A stretch of DNA of 64,000 bases from JAHBVL01 sp963712055 (GTDB lineage Bacteria > Chloroflexota > Chloroflexia > Thermomicrobiales > UBA6265). The stretch is taken from contig CAVQGN010000004.1 of the NCBI GenBank assembly GCA_963712055.1, forward strand, positions 1 through 64,000. Direction: 5' to 3'. The position numbers and the translations under genes were made by a program. Under the pieces are notes generated by a model. That model did no database searches and was not told the DNA's origin. It saw nothing but the letters and a program-made list of their open reading frames with translations. Shown one piece after another: positions 8,263 to 17,493 of the stretch (its first letter is position 1; every line of letters starts with the position of its first letter).

Positions 8263-9441
8263 ATGCTGGTTGCGGGGATGATTTCAGGAACGTCGGCGGA
8301 TGGAATCGATGTCGCCATTTGCGAGATCGAAGGTGCTCCACCGAATCTCAATGCACGCATCATTTTCGGCAACACGTACCCCTACGAACCGGCGTTGCGG
8401 CGGAGGGTGCTGGCGGCCTATGAGCCGGGAGCGGTGACGATCGATGAGATCTGCCGCCTCAATGTGGCACTCGGACGAGCGTTCGCCGAAGCAGCGCAAT
8501 CCGCTACGGTCGGCGCCGGAATAGCAATCACCGATCTCGATCTGCTCAGTTCGCATGGACAAACGGTCTGGCACGAGGTGCTGCCCGATGGCTCGGTCGA
8601 TTCAACCCTGCAACTCGGCGAACCGGCTGTCATCTCGCAACAAACCGGGAGGACGGTGGTCAGCAATCTTCGCAGCCGGGACGTCGCGGCAGGTGGACAA
8701 GGCGCCCCGCTGGCGGGCTATGTCGACTGGCTACTCCTCCGTGATCCGGTCAAGGCGCGAGCGGTCCAGAATATCGGTGGGATCGGGAATGTCACGTTCG
8801 TCCCCCCTCATTCTGATGAAACGTCCGAACCACTCGCCTTTGACACCGGCCCGGGTAATGCGCTCATGGACGACGTGCTCCGGACCGCCACCAATGGTGA
8901 GGTGGGCTACGACGACGGCGGTCGGCGAGCGGCTGCGGGAACGGTCGACGAAGTCTGGTTGGAATCGCTTATGGAGCATCCCTACTATGAAAGACAACCG
9001 CCGAAAACAACCGGTCGCGAGCTGTTCGGCTTGCCAATGGCCGAATCGCTGCTGGCCGAAGGACAAGCCCGCGGACTCGGCCTCGATGACATCGTGGCGA
9101 CGCTCACCGCGTTGACTGCGCGCTCGATCGCCGATTCATATCGCCGGTTTGCGCCGGTCACAATCGATGAAGTCATCATCGGAGGAGGCGGCCGACACAA
9201 CGCAACGTTGATGGCGATGTTGCGACAGGAACTGGCTCCGGCAACCGTCGTCACCCAGGAAGATATCGGCCAGAACAGTGATCACAAGGAAGCGCTGCTT
9301 TGCGCGGTGATCGGGTACGAGACGTGGCATGCCCGACCAGGAAACCACCCCGCGATCACCGGAGCAACCATGCCAGTCATGATGGGCCAAATCACGCCGG
9401 GAGAAAACTATGCTGAGTTGTCGCGACAGACATGGGCGTAG
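8263..9441 (+). CDS. anmK: Anhydro-N-acetylmuramic acid kinase
   Basis: A 392-residue kinase of the ASKHA fold that opens and phosphorylates 1,6-anhydro-MurNAc to MurNAc-6-phosphate in peptidoglycan recycling. The N-terminal GMISGTSADGIDVA is the AnmK signature. LLSSHGQTVWHE, RSRDVAAGGQGAPLA and AFDTGPGNALMDD are the further conserved blocks, with the catalytic Asp in SRDVAAGGQGAP. The start ATG at 8263 is preceded by AAGAGGAG. The gene overlaps the following GNAT gene by 10 bases. MurQ is not visible in the window. Confidence 0.95.
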   Translation: MLVAGMISGTSADGIDVAICEIEGAPPNLNARIIFGNTYPYEPALRRRVLAAYEPGAVTIDEICRLNVALGRAFAEAAQSATVGAGIAITDLDLLSSHGQTVWHEVLPDGSVDSTLQLGEPAVISQQTGRTVVSNLRSRDVAAGGQGAPLAGYVDWLLLRDPVKARAVQNIGGIGNVTFVPPHSDETSEPLAFDTGPGNALMDDVLRTATNGEVGYDDGGRRAAAGTVDEVWLESLMEHPYYERQPPKTTGRELFGLPMAESLLAEGQARGLGLDDIVATLTALTARSIADSYRRFAPVTIDEVIIGGGGRHNATLMAMLRQELAPATVVTQEDIGQNSDHKEALLCAVIGYETWHARPGNHPAITGATMPVMMGQITPGENYAELSRQTWA

Positions 9442-9926
9442 CTGAAAACGCGGTCGCGGTGCGACCCGTAACCCCGGACGATGTGTCCCGAATCGTCAAC
9501 TGGATGATGGAGATTCCGCTCTGGCAGCGATACGGAATCGAACGTGAGCCGACAGAGAAGAGTCTCCTGGCTGGACTCGATCGCGGCGATATCGTGTTGA
9601 CGGTGGACGAAACTGAACCTGCGATCGCGCTGGTCTGGTGTTTGCCGGACGGGATGTTCGGTCGATTTCCCTACATTCGCTTGCTTGGTGTCGATTCCCG
9701 GGTGCAGAGCAAAGGGATTGGCGCTGCGCTCCTCGATGCGGTCGAAACGCGCCTCAGTGAAAACGGCCAGCAGCACCTTTTCCTGCTTGTTTCGGATTTC
9801 AACCTCGATGCCCAGCGCTTCTATGAGCGCCACGGATTTGTCAGAAGTGGGGCGCTTCCCGACCTCGTCGTGGCGGGCGTCGACGAAATTCTCTACCACA
9901 AGGTATTCGACCCTCTGTCATACTAG
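9432..9926 (+). CDS. GNAT family N-acetyltransferase
   Basis: A 164-residue single-domain acetyltransferase. VRPVTPDDVSRIVNWM is the usual N-terminal strand-helix. LLGVDSRVQSKGIGAALLDAVE carries the acetyl-CoA-binding Q/R-x-x-G-x-G/A motif (here QSKGIGAAL), followed by NLDAQRFYERHGFVRSG, the classic motif B. The gene overlaps anmK and is translated from an ATG within its 3' end; the SD is weak, so it probably depends on coupling. Its substrate is unknown; the neighbours suggest a cell-wall-derived amino sugar or peptide, but this is conjecture. Confidence 0.88.
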   Translation: MGVAENAVAVRPVTPDDVSRIVNWMMEIPLWQRYGIEREPTEKSLLAGLDRGDIVLTVDETEPAIALVWCLPDGMFGRFPYIRLLGVDSRVQSKGIGAALLDAVETRLSENGQQHLFLLVSDFNLDAQRFYERHGFVRSGALPDLVVAGVDEILYHKVFDPLSY

Positions 9927-10020
9927 CGGGTGAAAAACGTCGGCAAGGTCCTTGTGACCTCTCCCCGCGATTCACCGGCTGCGATCGGGCCGTCGGTGTC
10001 TGTTCACAACGGAGGACTGT

Positions 10021-11559
10021 ATGCGTATACCCCGATTTGCCTACGTGGCGATAGCCGCATTGATGCTTTTTGGCGCGGCGATGGGCGCCATTCGTCCCCA
10101 GAGCGTTGTCGCCCAGGACAGTGGCAACACCCTGATCATGGCGCGGGCGGTCGATGCCACTGGTCTCGATCCGCACACCCAGACGGCCTTTACTTCGCTG
10201 GCGTTGACTTCGCTGATTTACGAACCGCTGGTGCGCACTGATTCTGAATTGAATCTCGTGCCAGCGCTGGCCGAAAGCTGGGAGTTTTCGGAAGACGGTC
10301 TGACTCTGACGTTCGTCCTGCGACAGGGCGTCACCTTCCATGACGGTTCCGACTTCACCGCCGAGGACGTGATTGCGTCCTTCGAGCGAATTCTCGATGA
10401 GGAAACCGGTTCCGCCACGCGCACGAACCTCCTCAGTATCGAGTCGATGGAAGCCATCGACGACTACACCGTTGCGCTCAATCTGACGATCCCAGATGTT
10501 CCGTTGCTGGCTGCGCTGAGCAGCCTCAATGCCATGATCCTGTCGTCGGATGTGATTGCCAGTGGTGATCCCGCGACCGATGCCATCGGTACTGGTCCAT
10601 TCGTTCTCGACGAATGGGTGCCGGAACAGCGCACCAACCTCTCCGCCAATGCGAACTGGTGGGGCGATGGCCCGGGTGTCGATGGTATCGAAATCCGGAT
10701 CATTCCGGACGAATCGACGATCATGGCCGCCCTGCGCGCCAATGAGATCGATTTCGCCGTGATCAACGATCCGCTGATCGCGACGCTGCCGACCGACGGC
10801 TCGGACGTCACGATCAACCGCGCCAAGGACCTCGCCTATCACGTTCTCCAGTTGCGCTCGGTCGAAGGACCGTTGGCTGATCCGAACATTCGTCAGGCGA
10901 TGTCCTGCGCGATCGATCGCCAGGAAGTGCTCGACGCAGCGGCGCTTGGTGAAGGAACCGTCACCGGACCACTCACCAGCGATGCCTGGGCACTACCGAC
11001 CGACCAATTCGATTGTTACACCAAGGATCTCGATCGCGCCAAGGAACTGATGGCCGCGTCGGAGTATCCGGATGGTTTCGATCTGACCGTCATGGCTGCC
11101 ACTGGCGAACCGCCAACTGCCATTACCGAAGCCGAATCGATTCAGGCGCAACTGGCTGAAATCGGTATCAACATCGAAATCGAGCCACTCGAGCTCAGCG
11201 TCTATGTTGATCGCTGGCTTGCTGGCGATTTCGATGCCGCAATTGCCCTCAACGGTGGCCGTGTCGATCCGTACACGATGTACTCGCGCTACTGGATGAC
11301 CGATTCACAGTTCCAGAATGTCGCCGGTTACACCGACGATACGCTGAACGATCTCATGACCCGTGGCCAGGTCGAAACCGATCCTGAGGCGCGGAAAGCG
11401 ATCTTCGATGAATTCCAGATGCACCTGACCGCGGTGTCACCGTGGATCTGGCTCTACACCGGCTATGTCTACACCGGTCAGACTGCTGTGGTCGAAGGCT
11501 TTGTGCCTGACCCGACCGGTTCGCTCTTCAATTTGAGCGCAGTCACACTGAACCGCTAG
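10021..11559 (+). CDS. ABC importer substrate-binding protein, family 5 (peptide/nickel type)
   Basis: A 512-residue exported binding protein of the DppA/OppA cluster. The N-terminus MRIPRFAYVAIAALMLFG followed by VVAQDSGN is a Sec signal peptide with no lipobox cysteine. The mature part shows the family signature: LDPHTQTAF, LAESWEFSEDGLTLTF and LRQGVTFHDGSDFTAEDVI. GAAGGACTGT-like sequence (ggaggactgt) precedes the ATG. It heads an operon with two permeases, separated from them by a hairpin terminator that should favour expression of the binding protein. Position behind anmK suggests a muropeptide or oligopeptide ligand, but specificity cannot be read. Confidence 0.93.
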   Translation: MRIPRFAYVAIAALMLFGAAMGAIRPQSVVAQDSGNTLIMARAVDATGLDPHTQTAFTSLALTSLIYEPLVRTDSELNLVPALAESWEFSEDGLTLTFVLRQGVTFHDGSDFTAEDVIASFERILDEETGSATRTNLLSIESMEAIDDYTVALNLTIPDVPLLAALSSLNAMILSSDVIASGDPATDAIGTGPFVLDEWVPEQRTNLSANANWWGDGPGVDGIEIRIIPDESTIMAALRANEIDFAVINDPLIATLPTDGSDVTINRAKDLAYHVLQLRSVEGPLADPNIRQAMSCAIDRQEVLDAAALGEGTVTGPLTSDAWALPTDQFDCYTKDLDRAKELMAASEYPDGFDLTVMAATGEPPTAITEAESIQAQLAEIGINIEIEPLELSVYVDRWLAGDFDAAIALNGGRVDPYTMYSRYWMTDSQFQNVAGYTDDTLNDLMTRGQVETDPEARKAIFDEFQMHLTAVSPWIWLYTGYVYTGQTAVVEGFVPDPTGSLFNLSAVTLNR

Positions 11560-11579
11560 GTCTGCCTGGCGTCGGTTTG

Positions 11580-11613
11580 CCGGGGCGGGGCGTTTCGCCT
11601 CGTCCCGGTTTTT
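11580..11613 (+). terminator. Intra-operon hairpin terminator/attenuator
   Basis: Arms ccggggcggggcg (11580-11592) and cgcctcgtcccgg (11596-11608) form a 13-bp stem with two G-T pairs and a ttt loop. The stem is followed directly by five T residues (11609-11613). It lies 20 bases after the binding-protein stop and 18 before the permease start, so it likely reduces permease expression relative to the periplasmic binding protein, or stabilises the upstream mRNA. Confidence 0.75.
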
Positions 11614-11630
11614 GTGTCTGAGAGAACCCC

Positions 11631-12593
11631 GTGCTGCACTACATTCTCAATCGACTGCTGCTCGCGATACCGACGTTGCTCGGGGTCACCGTACTGGTTT
11701 TTGTCGCCATCCGGATGGTTCCGGGTGATTCCATCACCGCGATGCTCGGAACCGAAGCTGGTTTGCTGACCGAAACGCAGCGGCAGTCGCTTGAGTCGTA
11801 TTTCGGTCTCGACAAGTCTCCTGCGGCCCAGTACTTCTCCTGGCTCGGACATGTGTTTCAAGGCGATCTGGGGTACTCGGTTCGTCTCGGGGAACCAGTT
11901 CGCGATCTGATCCTGCAGCGCTTCCCGGTCACGCTCGAGCTTGCTATTCTCTCAGTCATCATTGCGCTGTCGATCGGGATCACGCTTGGCGTGAGTTCCG
12001 CGATTTACCGCGATTCCGCAATCGACATCGTCGGTCGCTTGTTTGCTCTGATTGGGTTGGCGGCTCCGAGTTTCCTTATTGCAACGGTCGCGATTTATGT
12101 GTTGTCGGTCTATTTCGGCATCCTTCCGAATTCCGGCAACTACGTCGGCTTCTTCGACGATCCAGTCGAAAACCTCAAACAGATGATCTTGCCGGCGATG
12201 ACCCTCGGCGTTGGCTTTTCGGCGTCGATCATGCGGACGACCCGCTCGGCGATGCTCGAAGTGCTCAACCAGGACTATGTCCGCACCGCCCGCGCCAAAG
12301 GGCTGCGTGATCAGGTGGTGGTCCGGCGGCATGCGTTGCGCAACGCGCTCATCCCTGTTGTGACACTGACCGGTATCGAACTGAGTTATCTCCTTGGCGG
12401 AACGGTGATCATCGAACAGATCTTCGCATTGCCAGGGCTGGGCCGCCTCGCGCTGAATGCCATCTCCCAGCGGGACTACGCGGTTATTCAGGGGGTTACG
12501 CTGTTTATTGCCTGCATTGTGGTCGTGATCAACCTCCTGGTTGATCTTGGGTACGCCGCGATCGATCCCCGGATTTCCTATGCAGACTCCTGA
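11631..12593 (+). CDS. ABC peptide-type permease (DppB-like)
   Basis: A 320-residue inner-membrane permease with six or so hydrophobic segments. The N-terminus LHYILNRLLLAIPTLLGVTV is the hallmark of DppB/OppB permeases. The cytoplasmic coupling (EAA-like) loop is RTARAKGLRDQVVVRRHALR. Initiation is at a GTG at 11631; no strong SD is evident after the hairpin. It overlaps the next permease by 14 bases, indicating coupling. No ATPase gene follows, so the ATP-binding subunits must be encoded elsewhere. Confidence 0.92.
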   Translation: MLHYILNRLLLAIPTLLGVTVLVFVAIRMVPGDSITAMLGTEAGLLTETQRQSLESYFGLDKSPAAQYFSWLGHVFQGDLGYSVRLGEPVRDLILQRFPVTLELAILSVIIALSIGITLGVSSAIYRDSAIDIVGRLFALIGLAAPSFLIATVAIYVLSVYFGILPNSGNYVGFFDDPVENLKQMILPAMTLGVGFSASIMRTTRSAMLEVLNQDYVRTARAKGLRDQVVVRRHALRNALIPVVTLTGIELSYLLGGTVIIEQIFALPGLGRLALNAISQRDYAVIQGVTLFIACIVVVINLLVDLGYAAIDPRISYADS

Positions 12594-13530
12594 TGAGGCC
12601 CTCTCCCCACCGGCATCGATCCAGGTGAGTCCGGTGCGATCACCGTTCGTGCCGACGGAGGATCTCTTGCCGCCTGAGCGAGCGGGAAGTCGCCGCCGCA
12701 CCGTGTCCAATATCGTGCGGACACCGAGCGGGATAATCGGTGTGACGATCGTGTCGCTTTATGTGCTCGTGGCGCTGATGGGCGCGCTGGGTATCATGCC
12801 CTTTTCCCCGTTCGAGCAACACCGCGCGGATCGCCTCATCGGTCCGAATTCAACGTACTGGATGGGTACAGACCTCCTCGGCCGGGATATGGCCAGCCGG
12901 ATCATCAAAGGAGGGACGAACTCCCTCTATGTGGTGGTACTGAGCGTGTCGATCGCGACAATTGTCGGCACAACCATCGGCGTGGTTTCAGCCTACGCTG
13001 GCGGATTCGCGGACAATGTTTCGATGCGCGTGATGGATGTCTTTTTCGCTTTTCCGGCGGTATTGCTGTCACTCCTGATCGTGACCATTTTCGGGGCTGG
13101 ACTCAACAACACGATCCTGGCAATCGCTGTGGTCTATACGCCGATCTTTGCCCGGGTCGCTCGTGGGCCCGTGCTATCGCTCAAGGAAACCGAGTTCGTC
13201 GAAGCGGCCCGCTGTATCGGTATGGGGCACGCTCGCATCCTGGTCCGGCATATACTCCCGAACATGGTCGCTCCAGTGATTGTCCAGGTCAGTCTGGCGT
13301 TGTCCTGGGCATTGCTGACTGAAGCGGCCCTGAGTTTTCTCGGTCTCGGCACCCCACCACCCGAACCCTCGTGGGGGTTGATGCTGAGCGACAGTCGCGG
13401 GATCGCCGAAATTGCACCGTGGCTCCTCTTTTTCCCGGCGCTGGCTATCATGCTGAGTGTGCTCGGATTCAATCTCCTCGGCGACAGCCTCCGCGACGCG
13501 CTCGATCCTCGCTTGCGCGGACTCAATTAG
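12580..13530 (+). CDS. ABC peptide-type permease (DppC-like)
   Basis: A 316-residue permease partner. It has a hydrophilic N-terminal tail of about 50 residues, then a hydrophobic helix. GPNSTYWMGTDLLGRDMASR is the DppC/OppC signature (G-T-D-x-x-G-R-D). The coupling loop is EAARCIGMGHARILVRHILP and the C-terminus ends with LGDSLRDALDPRLRG. The start ATG at 12580 lies inside the dppB-like 3' end; a longer frame from 12541 would overlap more and has no better SD. The gene ends the operon; the opposing Ca-ATPase gene begins its stop 53 bases further on. Confidence 0.92.
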   Translation: MQTPDEALSPPASIQVSPVRSPFVPTEDLLPPERAGSRRRTVSNIVRTPSGIIGVTIVSLYVLVALMGALGIMPFSPFEQHRADRLIGPNSTYWMGTDLLGRDMASRIIKGGTNSLYVVVLSVSIATIVGTTIGVVSAYAGGFADNVSMRVMDVFFAFPAVLLSLLIVTIFGAGLNNTILAIAVVYTPIFARVARGPVLSLKETEFVEAARCIGMGHARILVRHILPNMVAPVIVQVSLALSWALLTEAALSFLGLGTPPPEPSWGLMLSDSRGIAEIAPWLLFFPALAIMLSVLGFNLLGDSLRDALDPRLRGLN

Positions 13531-13583
13531 TTTCCGGGTGACCTCGCGCGTGCACCCCTGCAGCGACAGGAACAAGCGGAGCG

Positions 13584-16229
13584 TTAGCGGAAGTGACGAC
13601 CGATTGCTTTGTGGATTTCGACCACGATGACGATCGATAACGCAACGGCAAGCGACATTCCCCACAGTTCGAGCGAGAGCGGTTCGACCCGGAGCAGATA
13701 CTGCGTTGCCGGGAGATAGAGCGCTCCGGCATGCACAACGATCGATACCGCGACTGCGAGTAGCAGGAGTGGATTGCCGAACGGATTCATCCTCAGGAGC
13801 GAGCGGTATTCCGAACGCGAGTTGAACGCCTGGAACATCTGGAAAAGCACCATGGTGGTCAAAGCGAGCGTCTGAGCAACTTCCAGCGTTTCGCCACTCT
13901 CAAGGGCATAGTCGAACAATCCAAGCGTCCCCACTGTCATCACCACGCCGCTCAAACCGACGCGTTGCCAGAGATGGCGCGAGAGAATCCCCGTATCTCG
14001 CCCGGTTGGCGGTCTCGACATCGCGTCCGGCTCACCCGGTTCAAAGGCAAGCGCCATCACTTGCAGCGAATCTGTGACGAGGTTCAGCCAGAGAATCTGG
14101 ACCGCAATCATTGGTAGCGGCCAATCGAGTAGCAAGGCGCCGAGAATGATGAGAACCTCGGCAGCGTTTGTTGTGAAGAGGAAACTGACGACCTTGCGGA
14201 CATTGTCGAAGGTGATTCGGCCTTGTTCGACTGCTTCGACAATCGTGACGAAGTTGTCGTCGGCCAGCACCATGTCCGAAGCTTCCTTGGCGACATCGGT
14301 GCCGCGCTTGCCCATCGCGATGCCGATGTCGGCAGCGCGGAGCGCAGGAGCATCGTTCACACCATCGCCGGTGACGGCCACGACTTCGCCATTGCGCTGC
14401 ATCGAGCGCACAATGCGCAATTTCTGTTCGGGTGTCACCCGCGCAAACACAGAAACATCGCTCGAAACGAGATCAAGCTCTTCGTCGGAGAGGGCAGCCA
14501 GTTCACCCCCGGTGATCACCCGTCCGGCCGGAATATCGAGATCGGAGGCGATGGCGCGTGCCGTCAAGGCATGGTCGCCGGTAATCATGGTGGTCCGGAT
14601 ACCCGCCGATCGACATTCTCTGATCGCTTCCCGGGCTCCACCCCTGGGCGGATCGCTCATCGATTGAAGCCCGAGGAAGATCAATCCCTCGGGTGGTTCA
14701 TCGAGTCCATCCCGCACTTCGGCGATCGTCGCTGGTCGGCAGGCCATGGCCAGGACCCGACCACCGGCCGCGGCCATCGAAGCATGGGCGGCCTGAATCT
14801 TGTCTGGCGCAATGGGTGACGTTCCGTTTTCGGTCGCGAACACGATCGAACGATCGGTAATTCGTTCTGGCGAACCCTTCAGAAAGAGAAGCGAATCGTC
14901 GCCATGCTGCCGGAGGGCTGCCGAAAACCCCCGTTCGGGCTCGAACGGGATCTCATGGAGCAGTGGATAATCGGTCTGAACCGAATCGGGTTGGAGCCCA
15001 GCTCTGGTGATCGCGGCCAGCAAGGCGACTTCAGTCGGATCGCCAGTGGAGACTCCGGCTGGGTCGAGGCTGGCTTCGTTGGTCAAGGCGCCGCAAATCA
15101 AGGTCTGGATCTGTGGCGAGGTAATCTGATCGCCATTGCCATCTGCGATCGCAAGGTCGTCGAGCTCAACGAATTGACCATCTGACCAGATGCGCTGGAC
15201 AGTCATCCGGTTTTCGGTGAGCGTACCAGTCTTGTCCGATCCGATGATCGTTGTACTGCCGAGGGTTTCAACGACCGGCAATCGCCGAACGATGGCATTG
15301 AGTTTGGCCATGCGCCGAACCCCGACCGCGAGAGTGATCGTGAACGCGATCGGCAACCCTTCCGGAACAGCGGAAACGGCGACCGCGACTGCGATCAGGA
15401 ACATCTCGGACGCCGGGCGTCCAGCGGCGACGCCAGCGGCAAACGCGAGGGTCGCGCTGACCGCCACGATGACGCCGGTGACTTTCGCGAGCCGGTCGAG
15501 ACGGTCCTGCAATGGCGTCGTCCGGCGATCGAGCGTTCGCATTTCGAGCGCAATCGATCCTAGCTGGGTTGTGCCGCCGGTGGCCACCACATAGCCTCTG
15601 CCGCGACCGAGTGTCGCGGTAGTCCCGGCATAGGCCATGTTGGCGCGATCAGCCAATTCGGTGTCTGGCGGAAGTGGGTCCGCCTGTTTATGCACTGGCG
15701 CTGATTCACCGGTCAATGTCGATTCGTCAACCAGGAGTCCGTTGGTCGTGATGAGACGCAAATCGGCTGGGACTCTCGCTCCTGATTCGAGCAGAACCAG
15801 GTCACCCGGAACCAGTTCGCGACTGTCGACGACCATGGTTTGATCCGAGCGGATCACGCGTGCGGTGGGAGTCATCAACTCGCGGAGTGCCCGGACCGAT
15901 TCTTCGGCCTGGTGTTCCTGGAAATAGCCAATGACGGCGTTGAGCAGAACCACCACCATGATGACGCTCGCATCGACATACTCGCCAATAATGAGCGTGA
16001 TCCCAGCGGCGACCATGAGGAGGATGACGAGTGGACTGCGAAACTGATTGAGGAACTGTTCGAGGCGAGTTGGTCCAGGATCCTGCTTGAGTTCGTTCGG
16101 TCCGTGTTCTCTGAGGCGGTCGCTTGTTTCGGTCGGCGACAGACCATCTTCTCTCGTCGAAAGATGAGTGGCAACGTCCTCGTTGGTGAGCGTGTGCCAG
16201 GGTATCGAGGTGCTCGGCTGATCGGTCAT
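13584..16229 (-). CDS. P-type cation ATPase, P2A (Ca2+/SERCA-like)
   Basis: An 881-residue P-type ATPase. It has the actuator motif LTGES, the phosphorylation motif SDKTGTLTENRM and the hinge GDGVNDAP. Ion-site residues match SERCA: VPEGLPIAFT in M4 (site II Glu), TTNAAEV in M5 (Asn and Glu equivalent to N768/E771) and NLVTDSLQ in M6 (N796, T799, D800 equivalents). This favours Ca2+ over Mn2+ export, by analogy. The start is taken at the ATG at 16229 (MTDQPSTS); a longer frame begins at 16298. Neither has a clear SD. It lies 19 bases downstream of the exchanger gene on the same strand, forming a probable calcium-efflux pair. Confidence 0.92.
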   Translation of the reverse strand: MTDQPSTSIPWHTLTNEDVATHLSTREDGLSPTETSDRLREHGPNELKQDPGPTRLEQFLNQFRSPLVILLMVAAGITLIIGEYVDASVIMVVVLLNAVIGYFQEHQAEESVRALRELMTPTARVIRSDQTMVVDSRELVPGDLVLLESGARVPADLRLITTNGLLVDESTLTGESAPVHKQADPLPPDTELADRANMAYAGTTATLGRGRGYVVATGGTTQLGSIALEMRTLDRRTTPLQDRLDRLAKVTGVIVAVSATLAFAAGVAAGRPASEMFLIAVAVAVSAVPEGLPIAFTITLAVGVRRMAKLNAIVRRLPVVETLGSTTIIGSDKTGTLTENRMTVQRIWSDGQFVELDDLAIADGNGDQITSPQIQTLICGALTNEASLDPAGVSTGDPTEVALLAAITRAGLQPDSVQTDYPLLHEIPFEPERGFSAALRQHGDDSLLFLKGSPERITDRSIVFATENGTSPIAPDKIQAAHASMAAAGGRVLAMACRPATIAEVRDGLDEPPEGLIFLGLQSMSDPPRGGAREAIRECRSAGIRTTMITGDHALTARAIASDLDIPAGRVITGGELAALSDEELDLVSSDVSVFARVTPEQKLRIVRSMQRNGEVVAVTGDGVNDAPALRAADIGIAMGKRGTDVAKEASDMVLADDNFVTIVEAVEQGRITFDNVRKVVSFLFTTNAAEVLIILGALLLDWPLPMIAVQILWLNLVTDSLQVMALAFEPGEPDAMSRPPTGRDTGILSRHLWQRVGLSGVVMTVGTLGLFDYALESGETLEVAQTLALTTMVLFQMFQAFNSRSEYRSLLRMNPFGNPLLLLAVAVSIVVHAGALYLPATQYLLRVEPLSLELWGMSLAVALSIVIVVEIHKAIGRHFR

Positions 16230-16248
16230 TGTCAGTAATCGTGCTGGA

Positions 16249-17232
16249 TTAAAGCCCTCCGGCTCGGTAGACGAGAAGCAGGCCAATTCCGTAGACAATG
16301 ATACGTGCTATGGCATCTGGCTCGATCAGCCAGATGCGTCGTTCCGCCTTGTGCAGGATCTCCATCATCGTCATTGCGGTCAAAAGGATCGCGAACATTG
16401 CTCCGATTGTGATCGCTGGTGTCGCCTTTGCCAGGATGGAGCCACTGCCATCAGCGATGTCGAGTGCGAAAAAGATCACCATGTTGAAACAATTGCTGCC
16501 GAGCAGATTTCCGACTGCAAGGTCATAGGATTGCCGACGGACCGCCTCAATCGTCACTGCGGCTTCCGGCAACGATGTGGTCACCGCCAGGAGGGCGATT
16601 CCGATGAATCCCTGACTTACGCCGTATTTATCGGCCAGATCTGCCGTTGAACTCGCCAGAAACTGGGCGGCAAAAAGGATGACGAGAGCCGCGATGGCGA
16701 AACCGATCGCGGCCGTTTTGAGCGAGGCCTCAATTCCGACGCGCGTTTCCGCCTGGATTGCGGTTTCGAACGGCGGGGTGTGCCGGTTGATATGGAGGAG
16801 ACGCATTCCGGCAACGTAGACGACGATCACCATGAGCGGCGCCCATCCGATGCCAAACATCGTGGCGGTTTCAGCCGAAACGATTCCGGCGACGATGATG
16901 GCCGTGAGTGAGATCGCGATGGCGGCTACCATCGTTTGATTGATCGCGACCCGGGTAAGGATTCTATGGCGACTCGTGGCCAAATCCGCCAAAGCAAGGA
17001 TCAGCATGTTCGCCATGCTCGACCCAAAAAGGTCGCCCATCGCGAGGTCGAAGTTCTCGTCCAGCACCGCGTAAACATCAGTGACCAGTTCCGGCAGGGA
17101 GGTTGCGGCGGCCACCAGGATCGCGCCGATCCAGGCGGCTCCGAGTCCGGTCCGATCAGCGATCGCATCCCCATCGCGGGACAAGCGAACGCCCGCCGTG
17201 ATAACGGCCAGCGACGAAACAATGAATGTCAA
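16249..17232 (-). CDS. Sodium/calcium exchanger, CaCA family
   Basis: A 327-residue antiporter with about ten membrane segments and the two internal alpha repeats of the CaCA family. Repeat 1 has AAATSLPELVTDVYAV and MGDLFGSSMANM; repeat 2 has AVTTSLPEAAVTIEAV and VGNLLGSNCFNM. The acidic Glu in each S-L-P-E is the cation ligand in this family. The only start codon available after the in-frame stop is a TTG at 17232 (reads ELTFIVSSLAV), without a well-placed SD, so the N-terminus is uncertain. It precedes the Ca-ATPase on the same strand, giving low- and high-affinity exporters in one unit. Confidence 0.9.
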   Translation of the reverse strand: MTFIVSSLAVITAGVRLSRDGDAIADRTGLGAAWIGAILVAAATSLPELVTDVYAVLDENFDLAMGDLFGSSMANMLILALADLATSRHRILTRVAINQTMVAAIAISLTAIIVAGIVSAETATMFGIGWAPLMVIVVYVAGMRLLHINRHTPPFETAIQAETRVGIEASLKTAAIGFAIAALVILFAAQFLASSTADLADKYGVSQGFIGIALLAVTTSLPEAAVTIEAVRRQSYDLAVGNLLGSNCFNMVIFFALDIADGSGSILAKATPAITIGAMFAILLTAMTMMEILHKAERRIWLIEPDAIARIIVYGIGLLLVYRAGGL

Positions 17233-17382
17233 TTCAGGCCCGATACCGACCTCTCAATCTCGTTCACGGAGTAGCTGATTCTGCCGTGTCAAGGCTACCG
17301 CAGTGCGGGTTTTCGGGCAGTGATTGCGCGGAAATTGTGCATCTTGCCCGACAATCAGGGATGAAACCCTCTGCAATCCGGG

Positions 17383-17412
17383 TTGACATTGCTTTTCCCA
17401 CCTCCTTACAAT
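17383..17412 (+). promoter_or_regulatory. Sigma-70-type promoter for the carbohydrate ABC operon
   Basis: TTGACA (17383-17388, perfect -35) and TACAAT (17407-17412, 5 of 6) are separated by 18 bp, in the 261-bp gap upstream of the solute-binding protein gene. Predicted transcription would begin near 17419. Confidence 0.65.
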
Positions 17413-17434
17413 CCCAACGCCCAATACATGGCGT

Positions 17435-17451
17435 CGTGCATGTTGTGCACG
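17435..17451. promoter_or_regulatory. Palindromic operator candidate
   Basis: Arms cgtgca (17435-17440) and tgcacg (17446-17451) flank a 5-bp spacer just downstream of the predicted start of transcription. The placement suits a repressor such as a LacI- or GntR-type regulator, but no such regulator gene is in the window. Confidence 0.35.
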
Positions 17452-17493
17452 GCTTTCGGCAGGCAGTAGGAAATGACAGGAGGATCGGAAACC

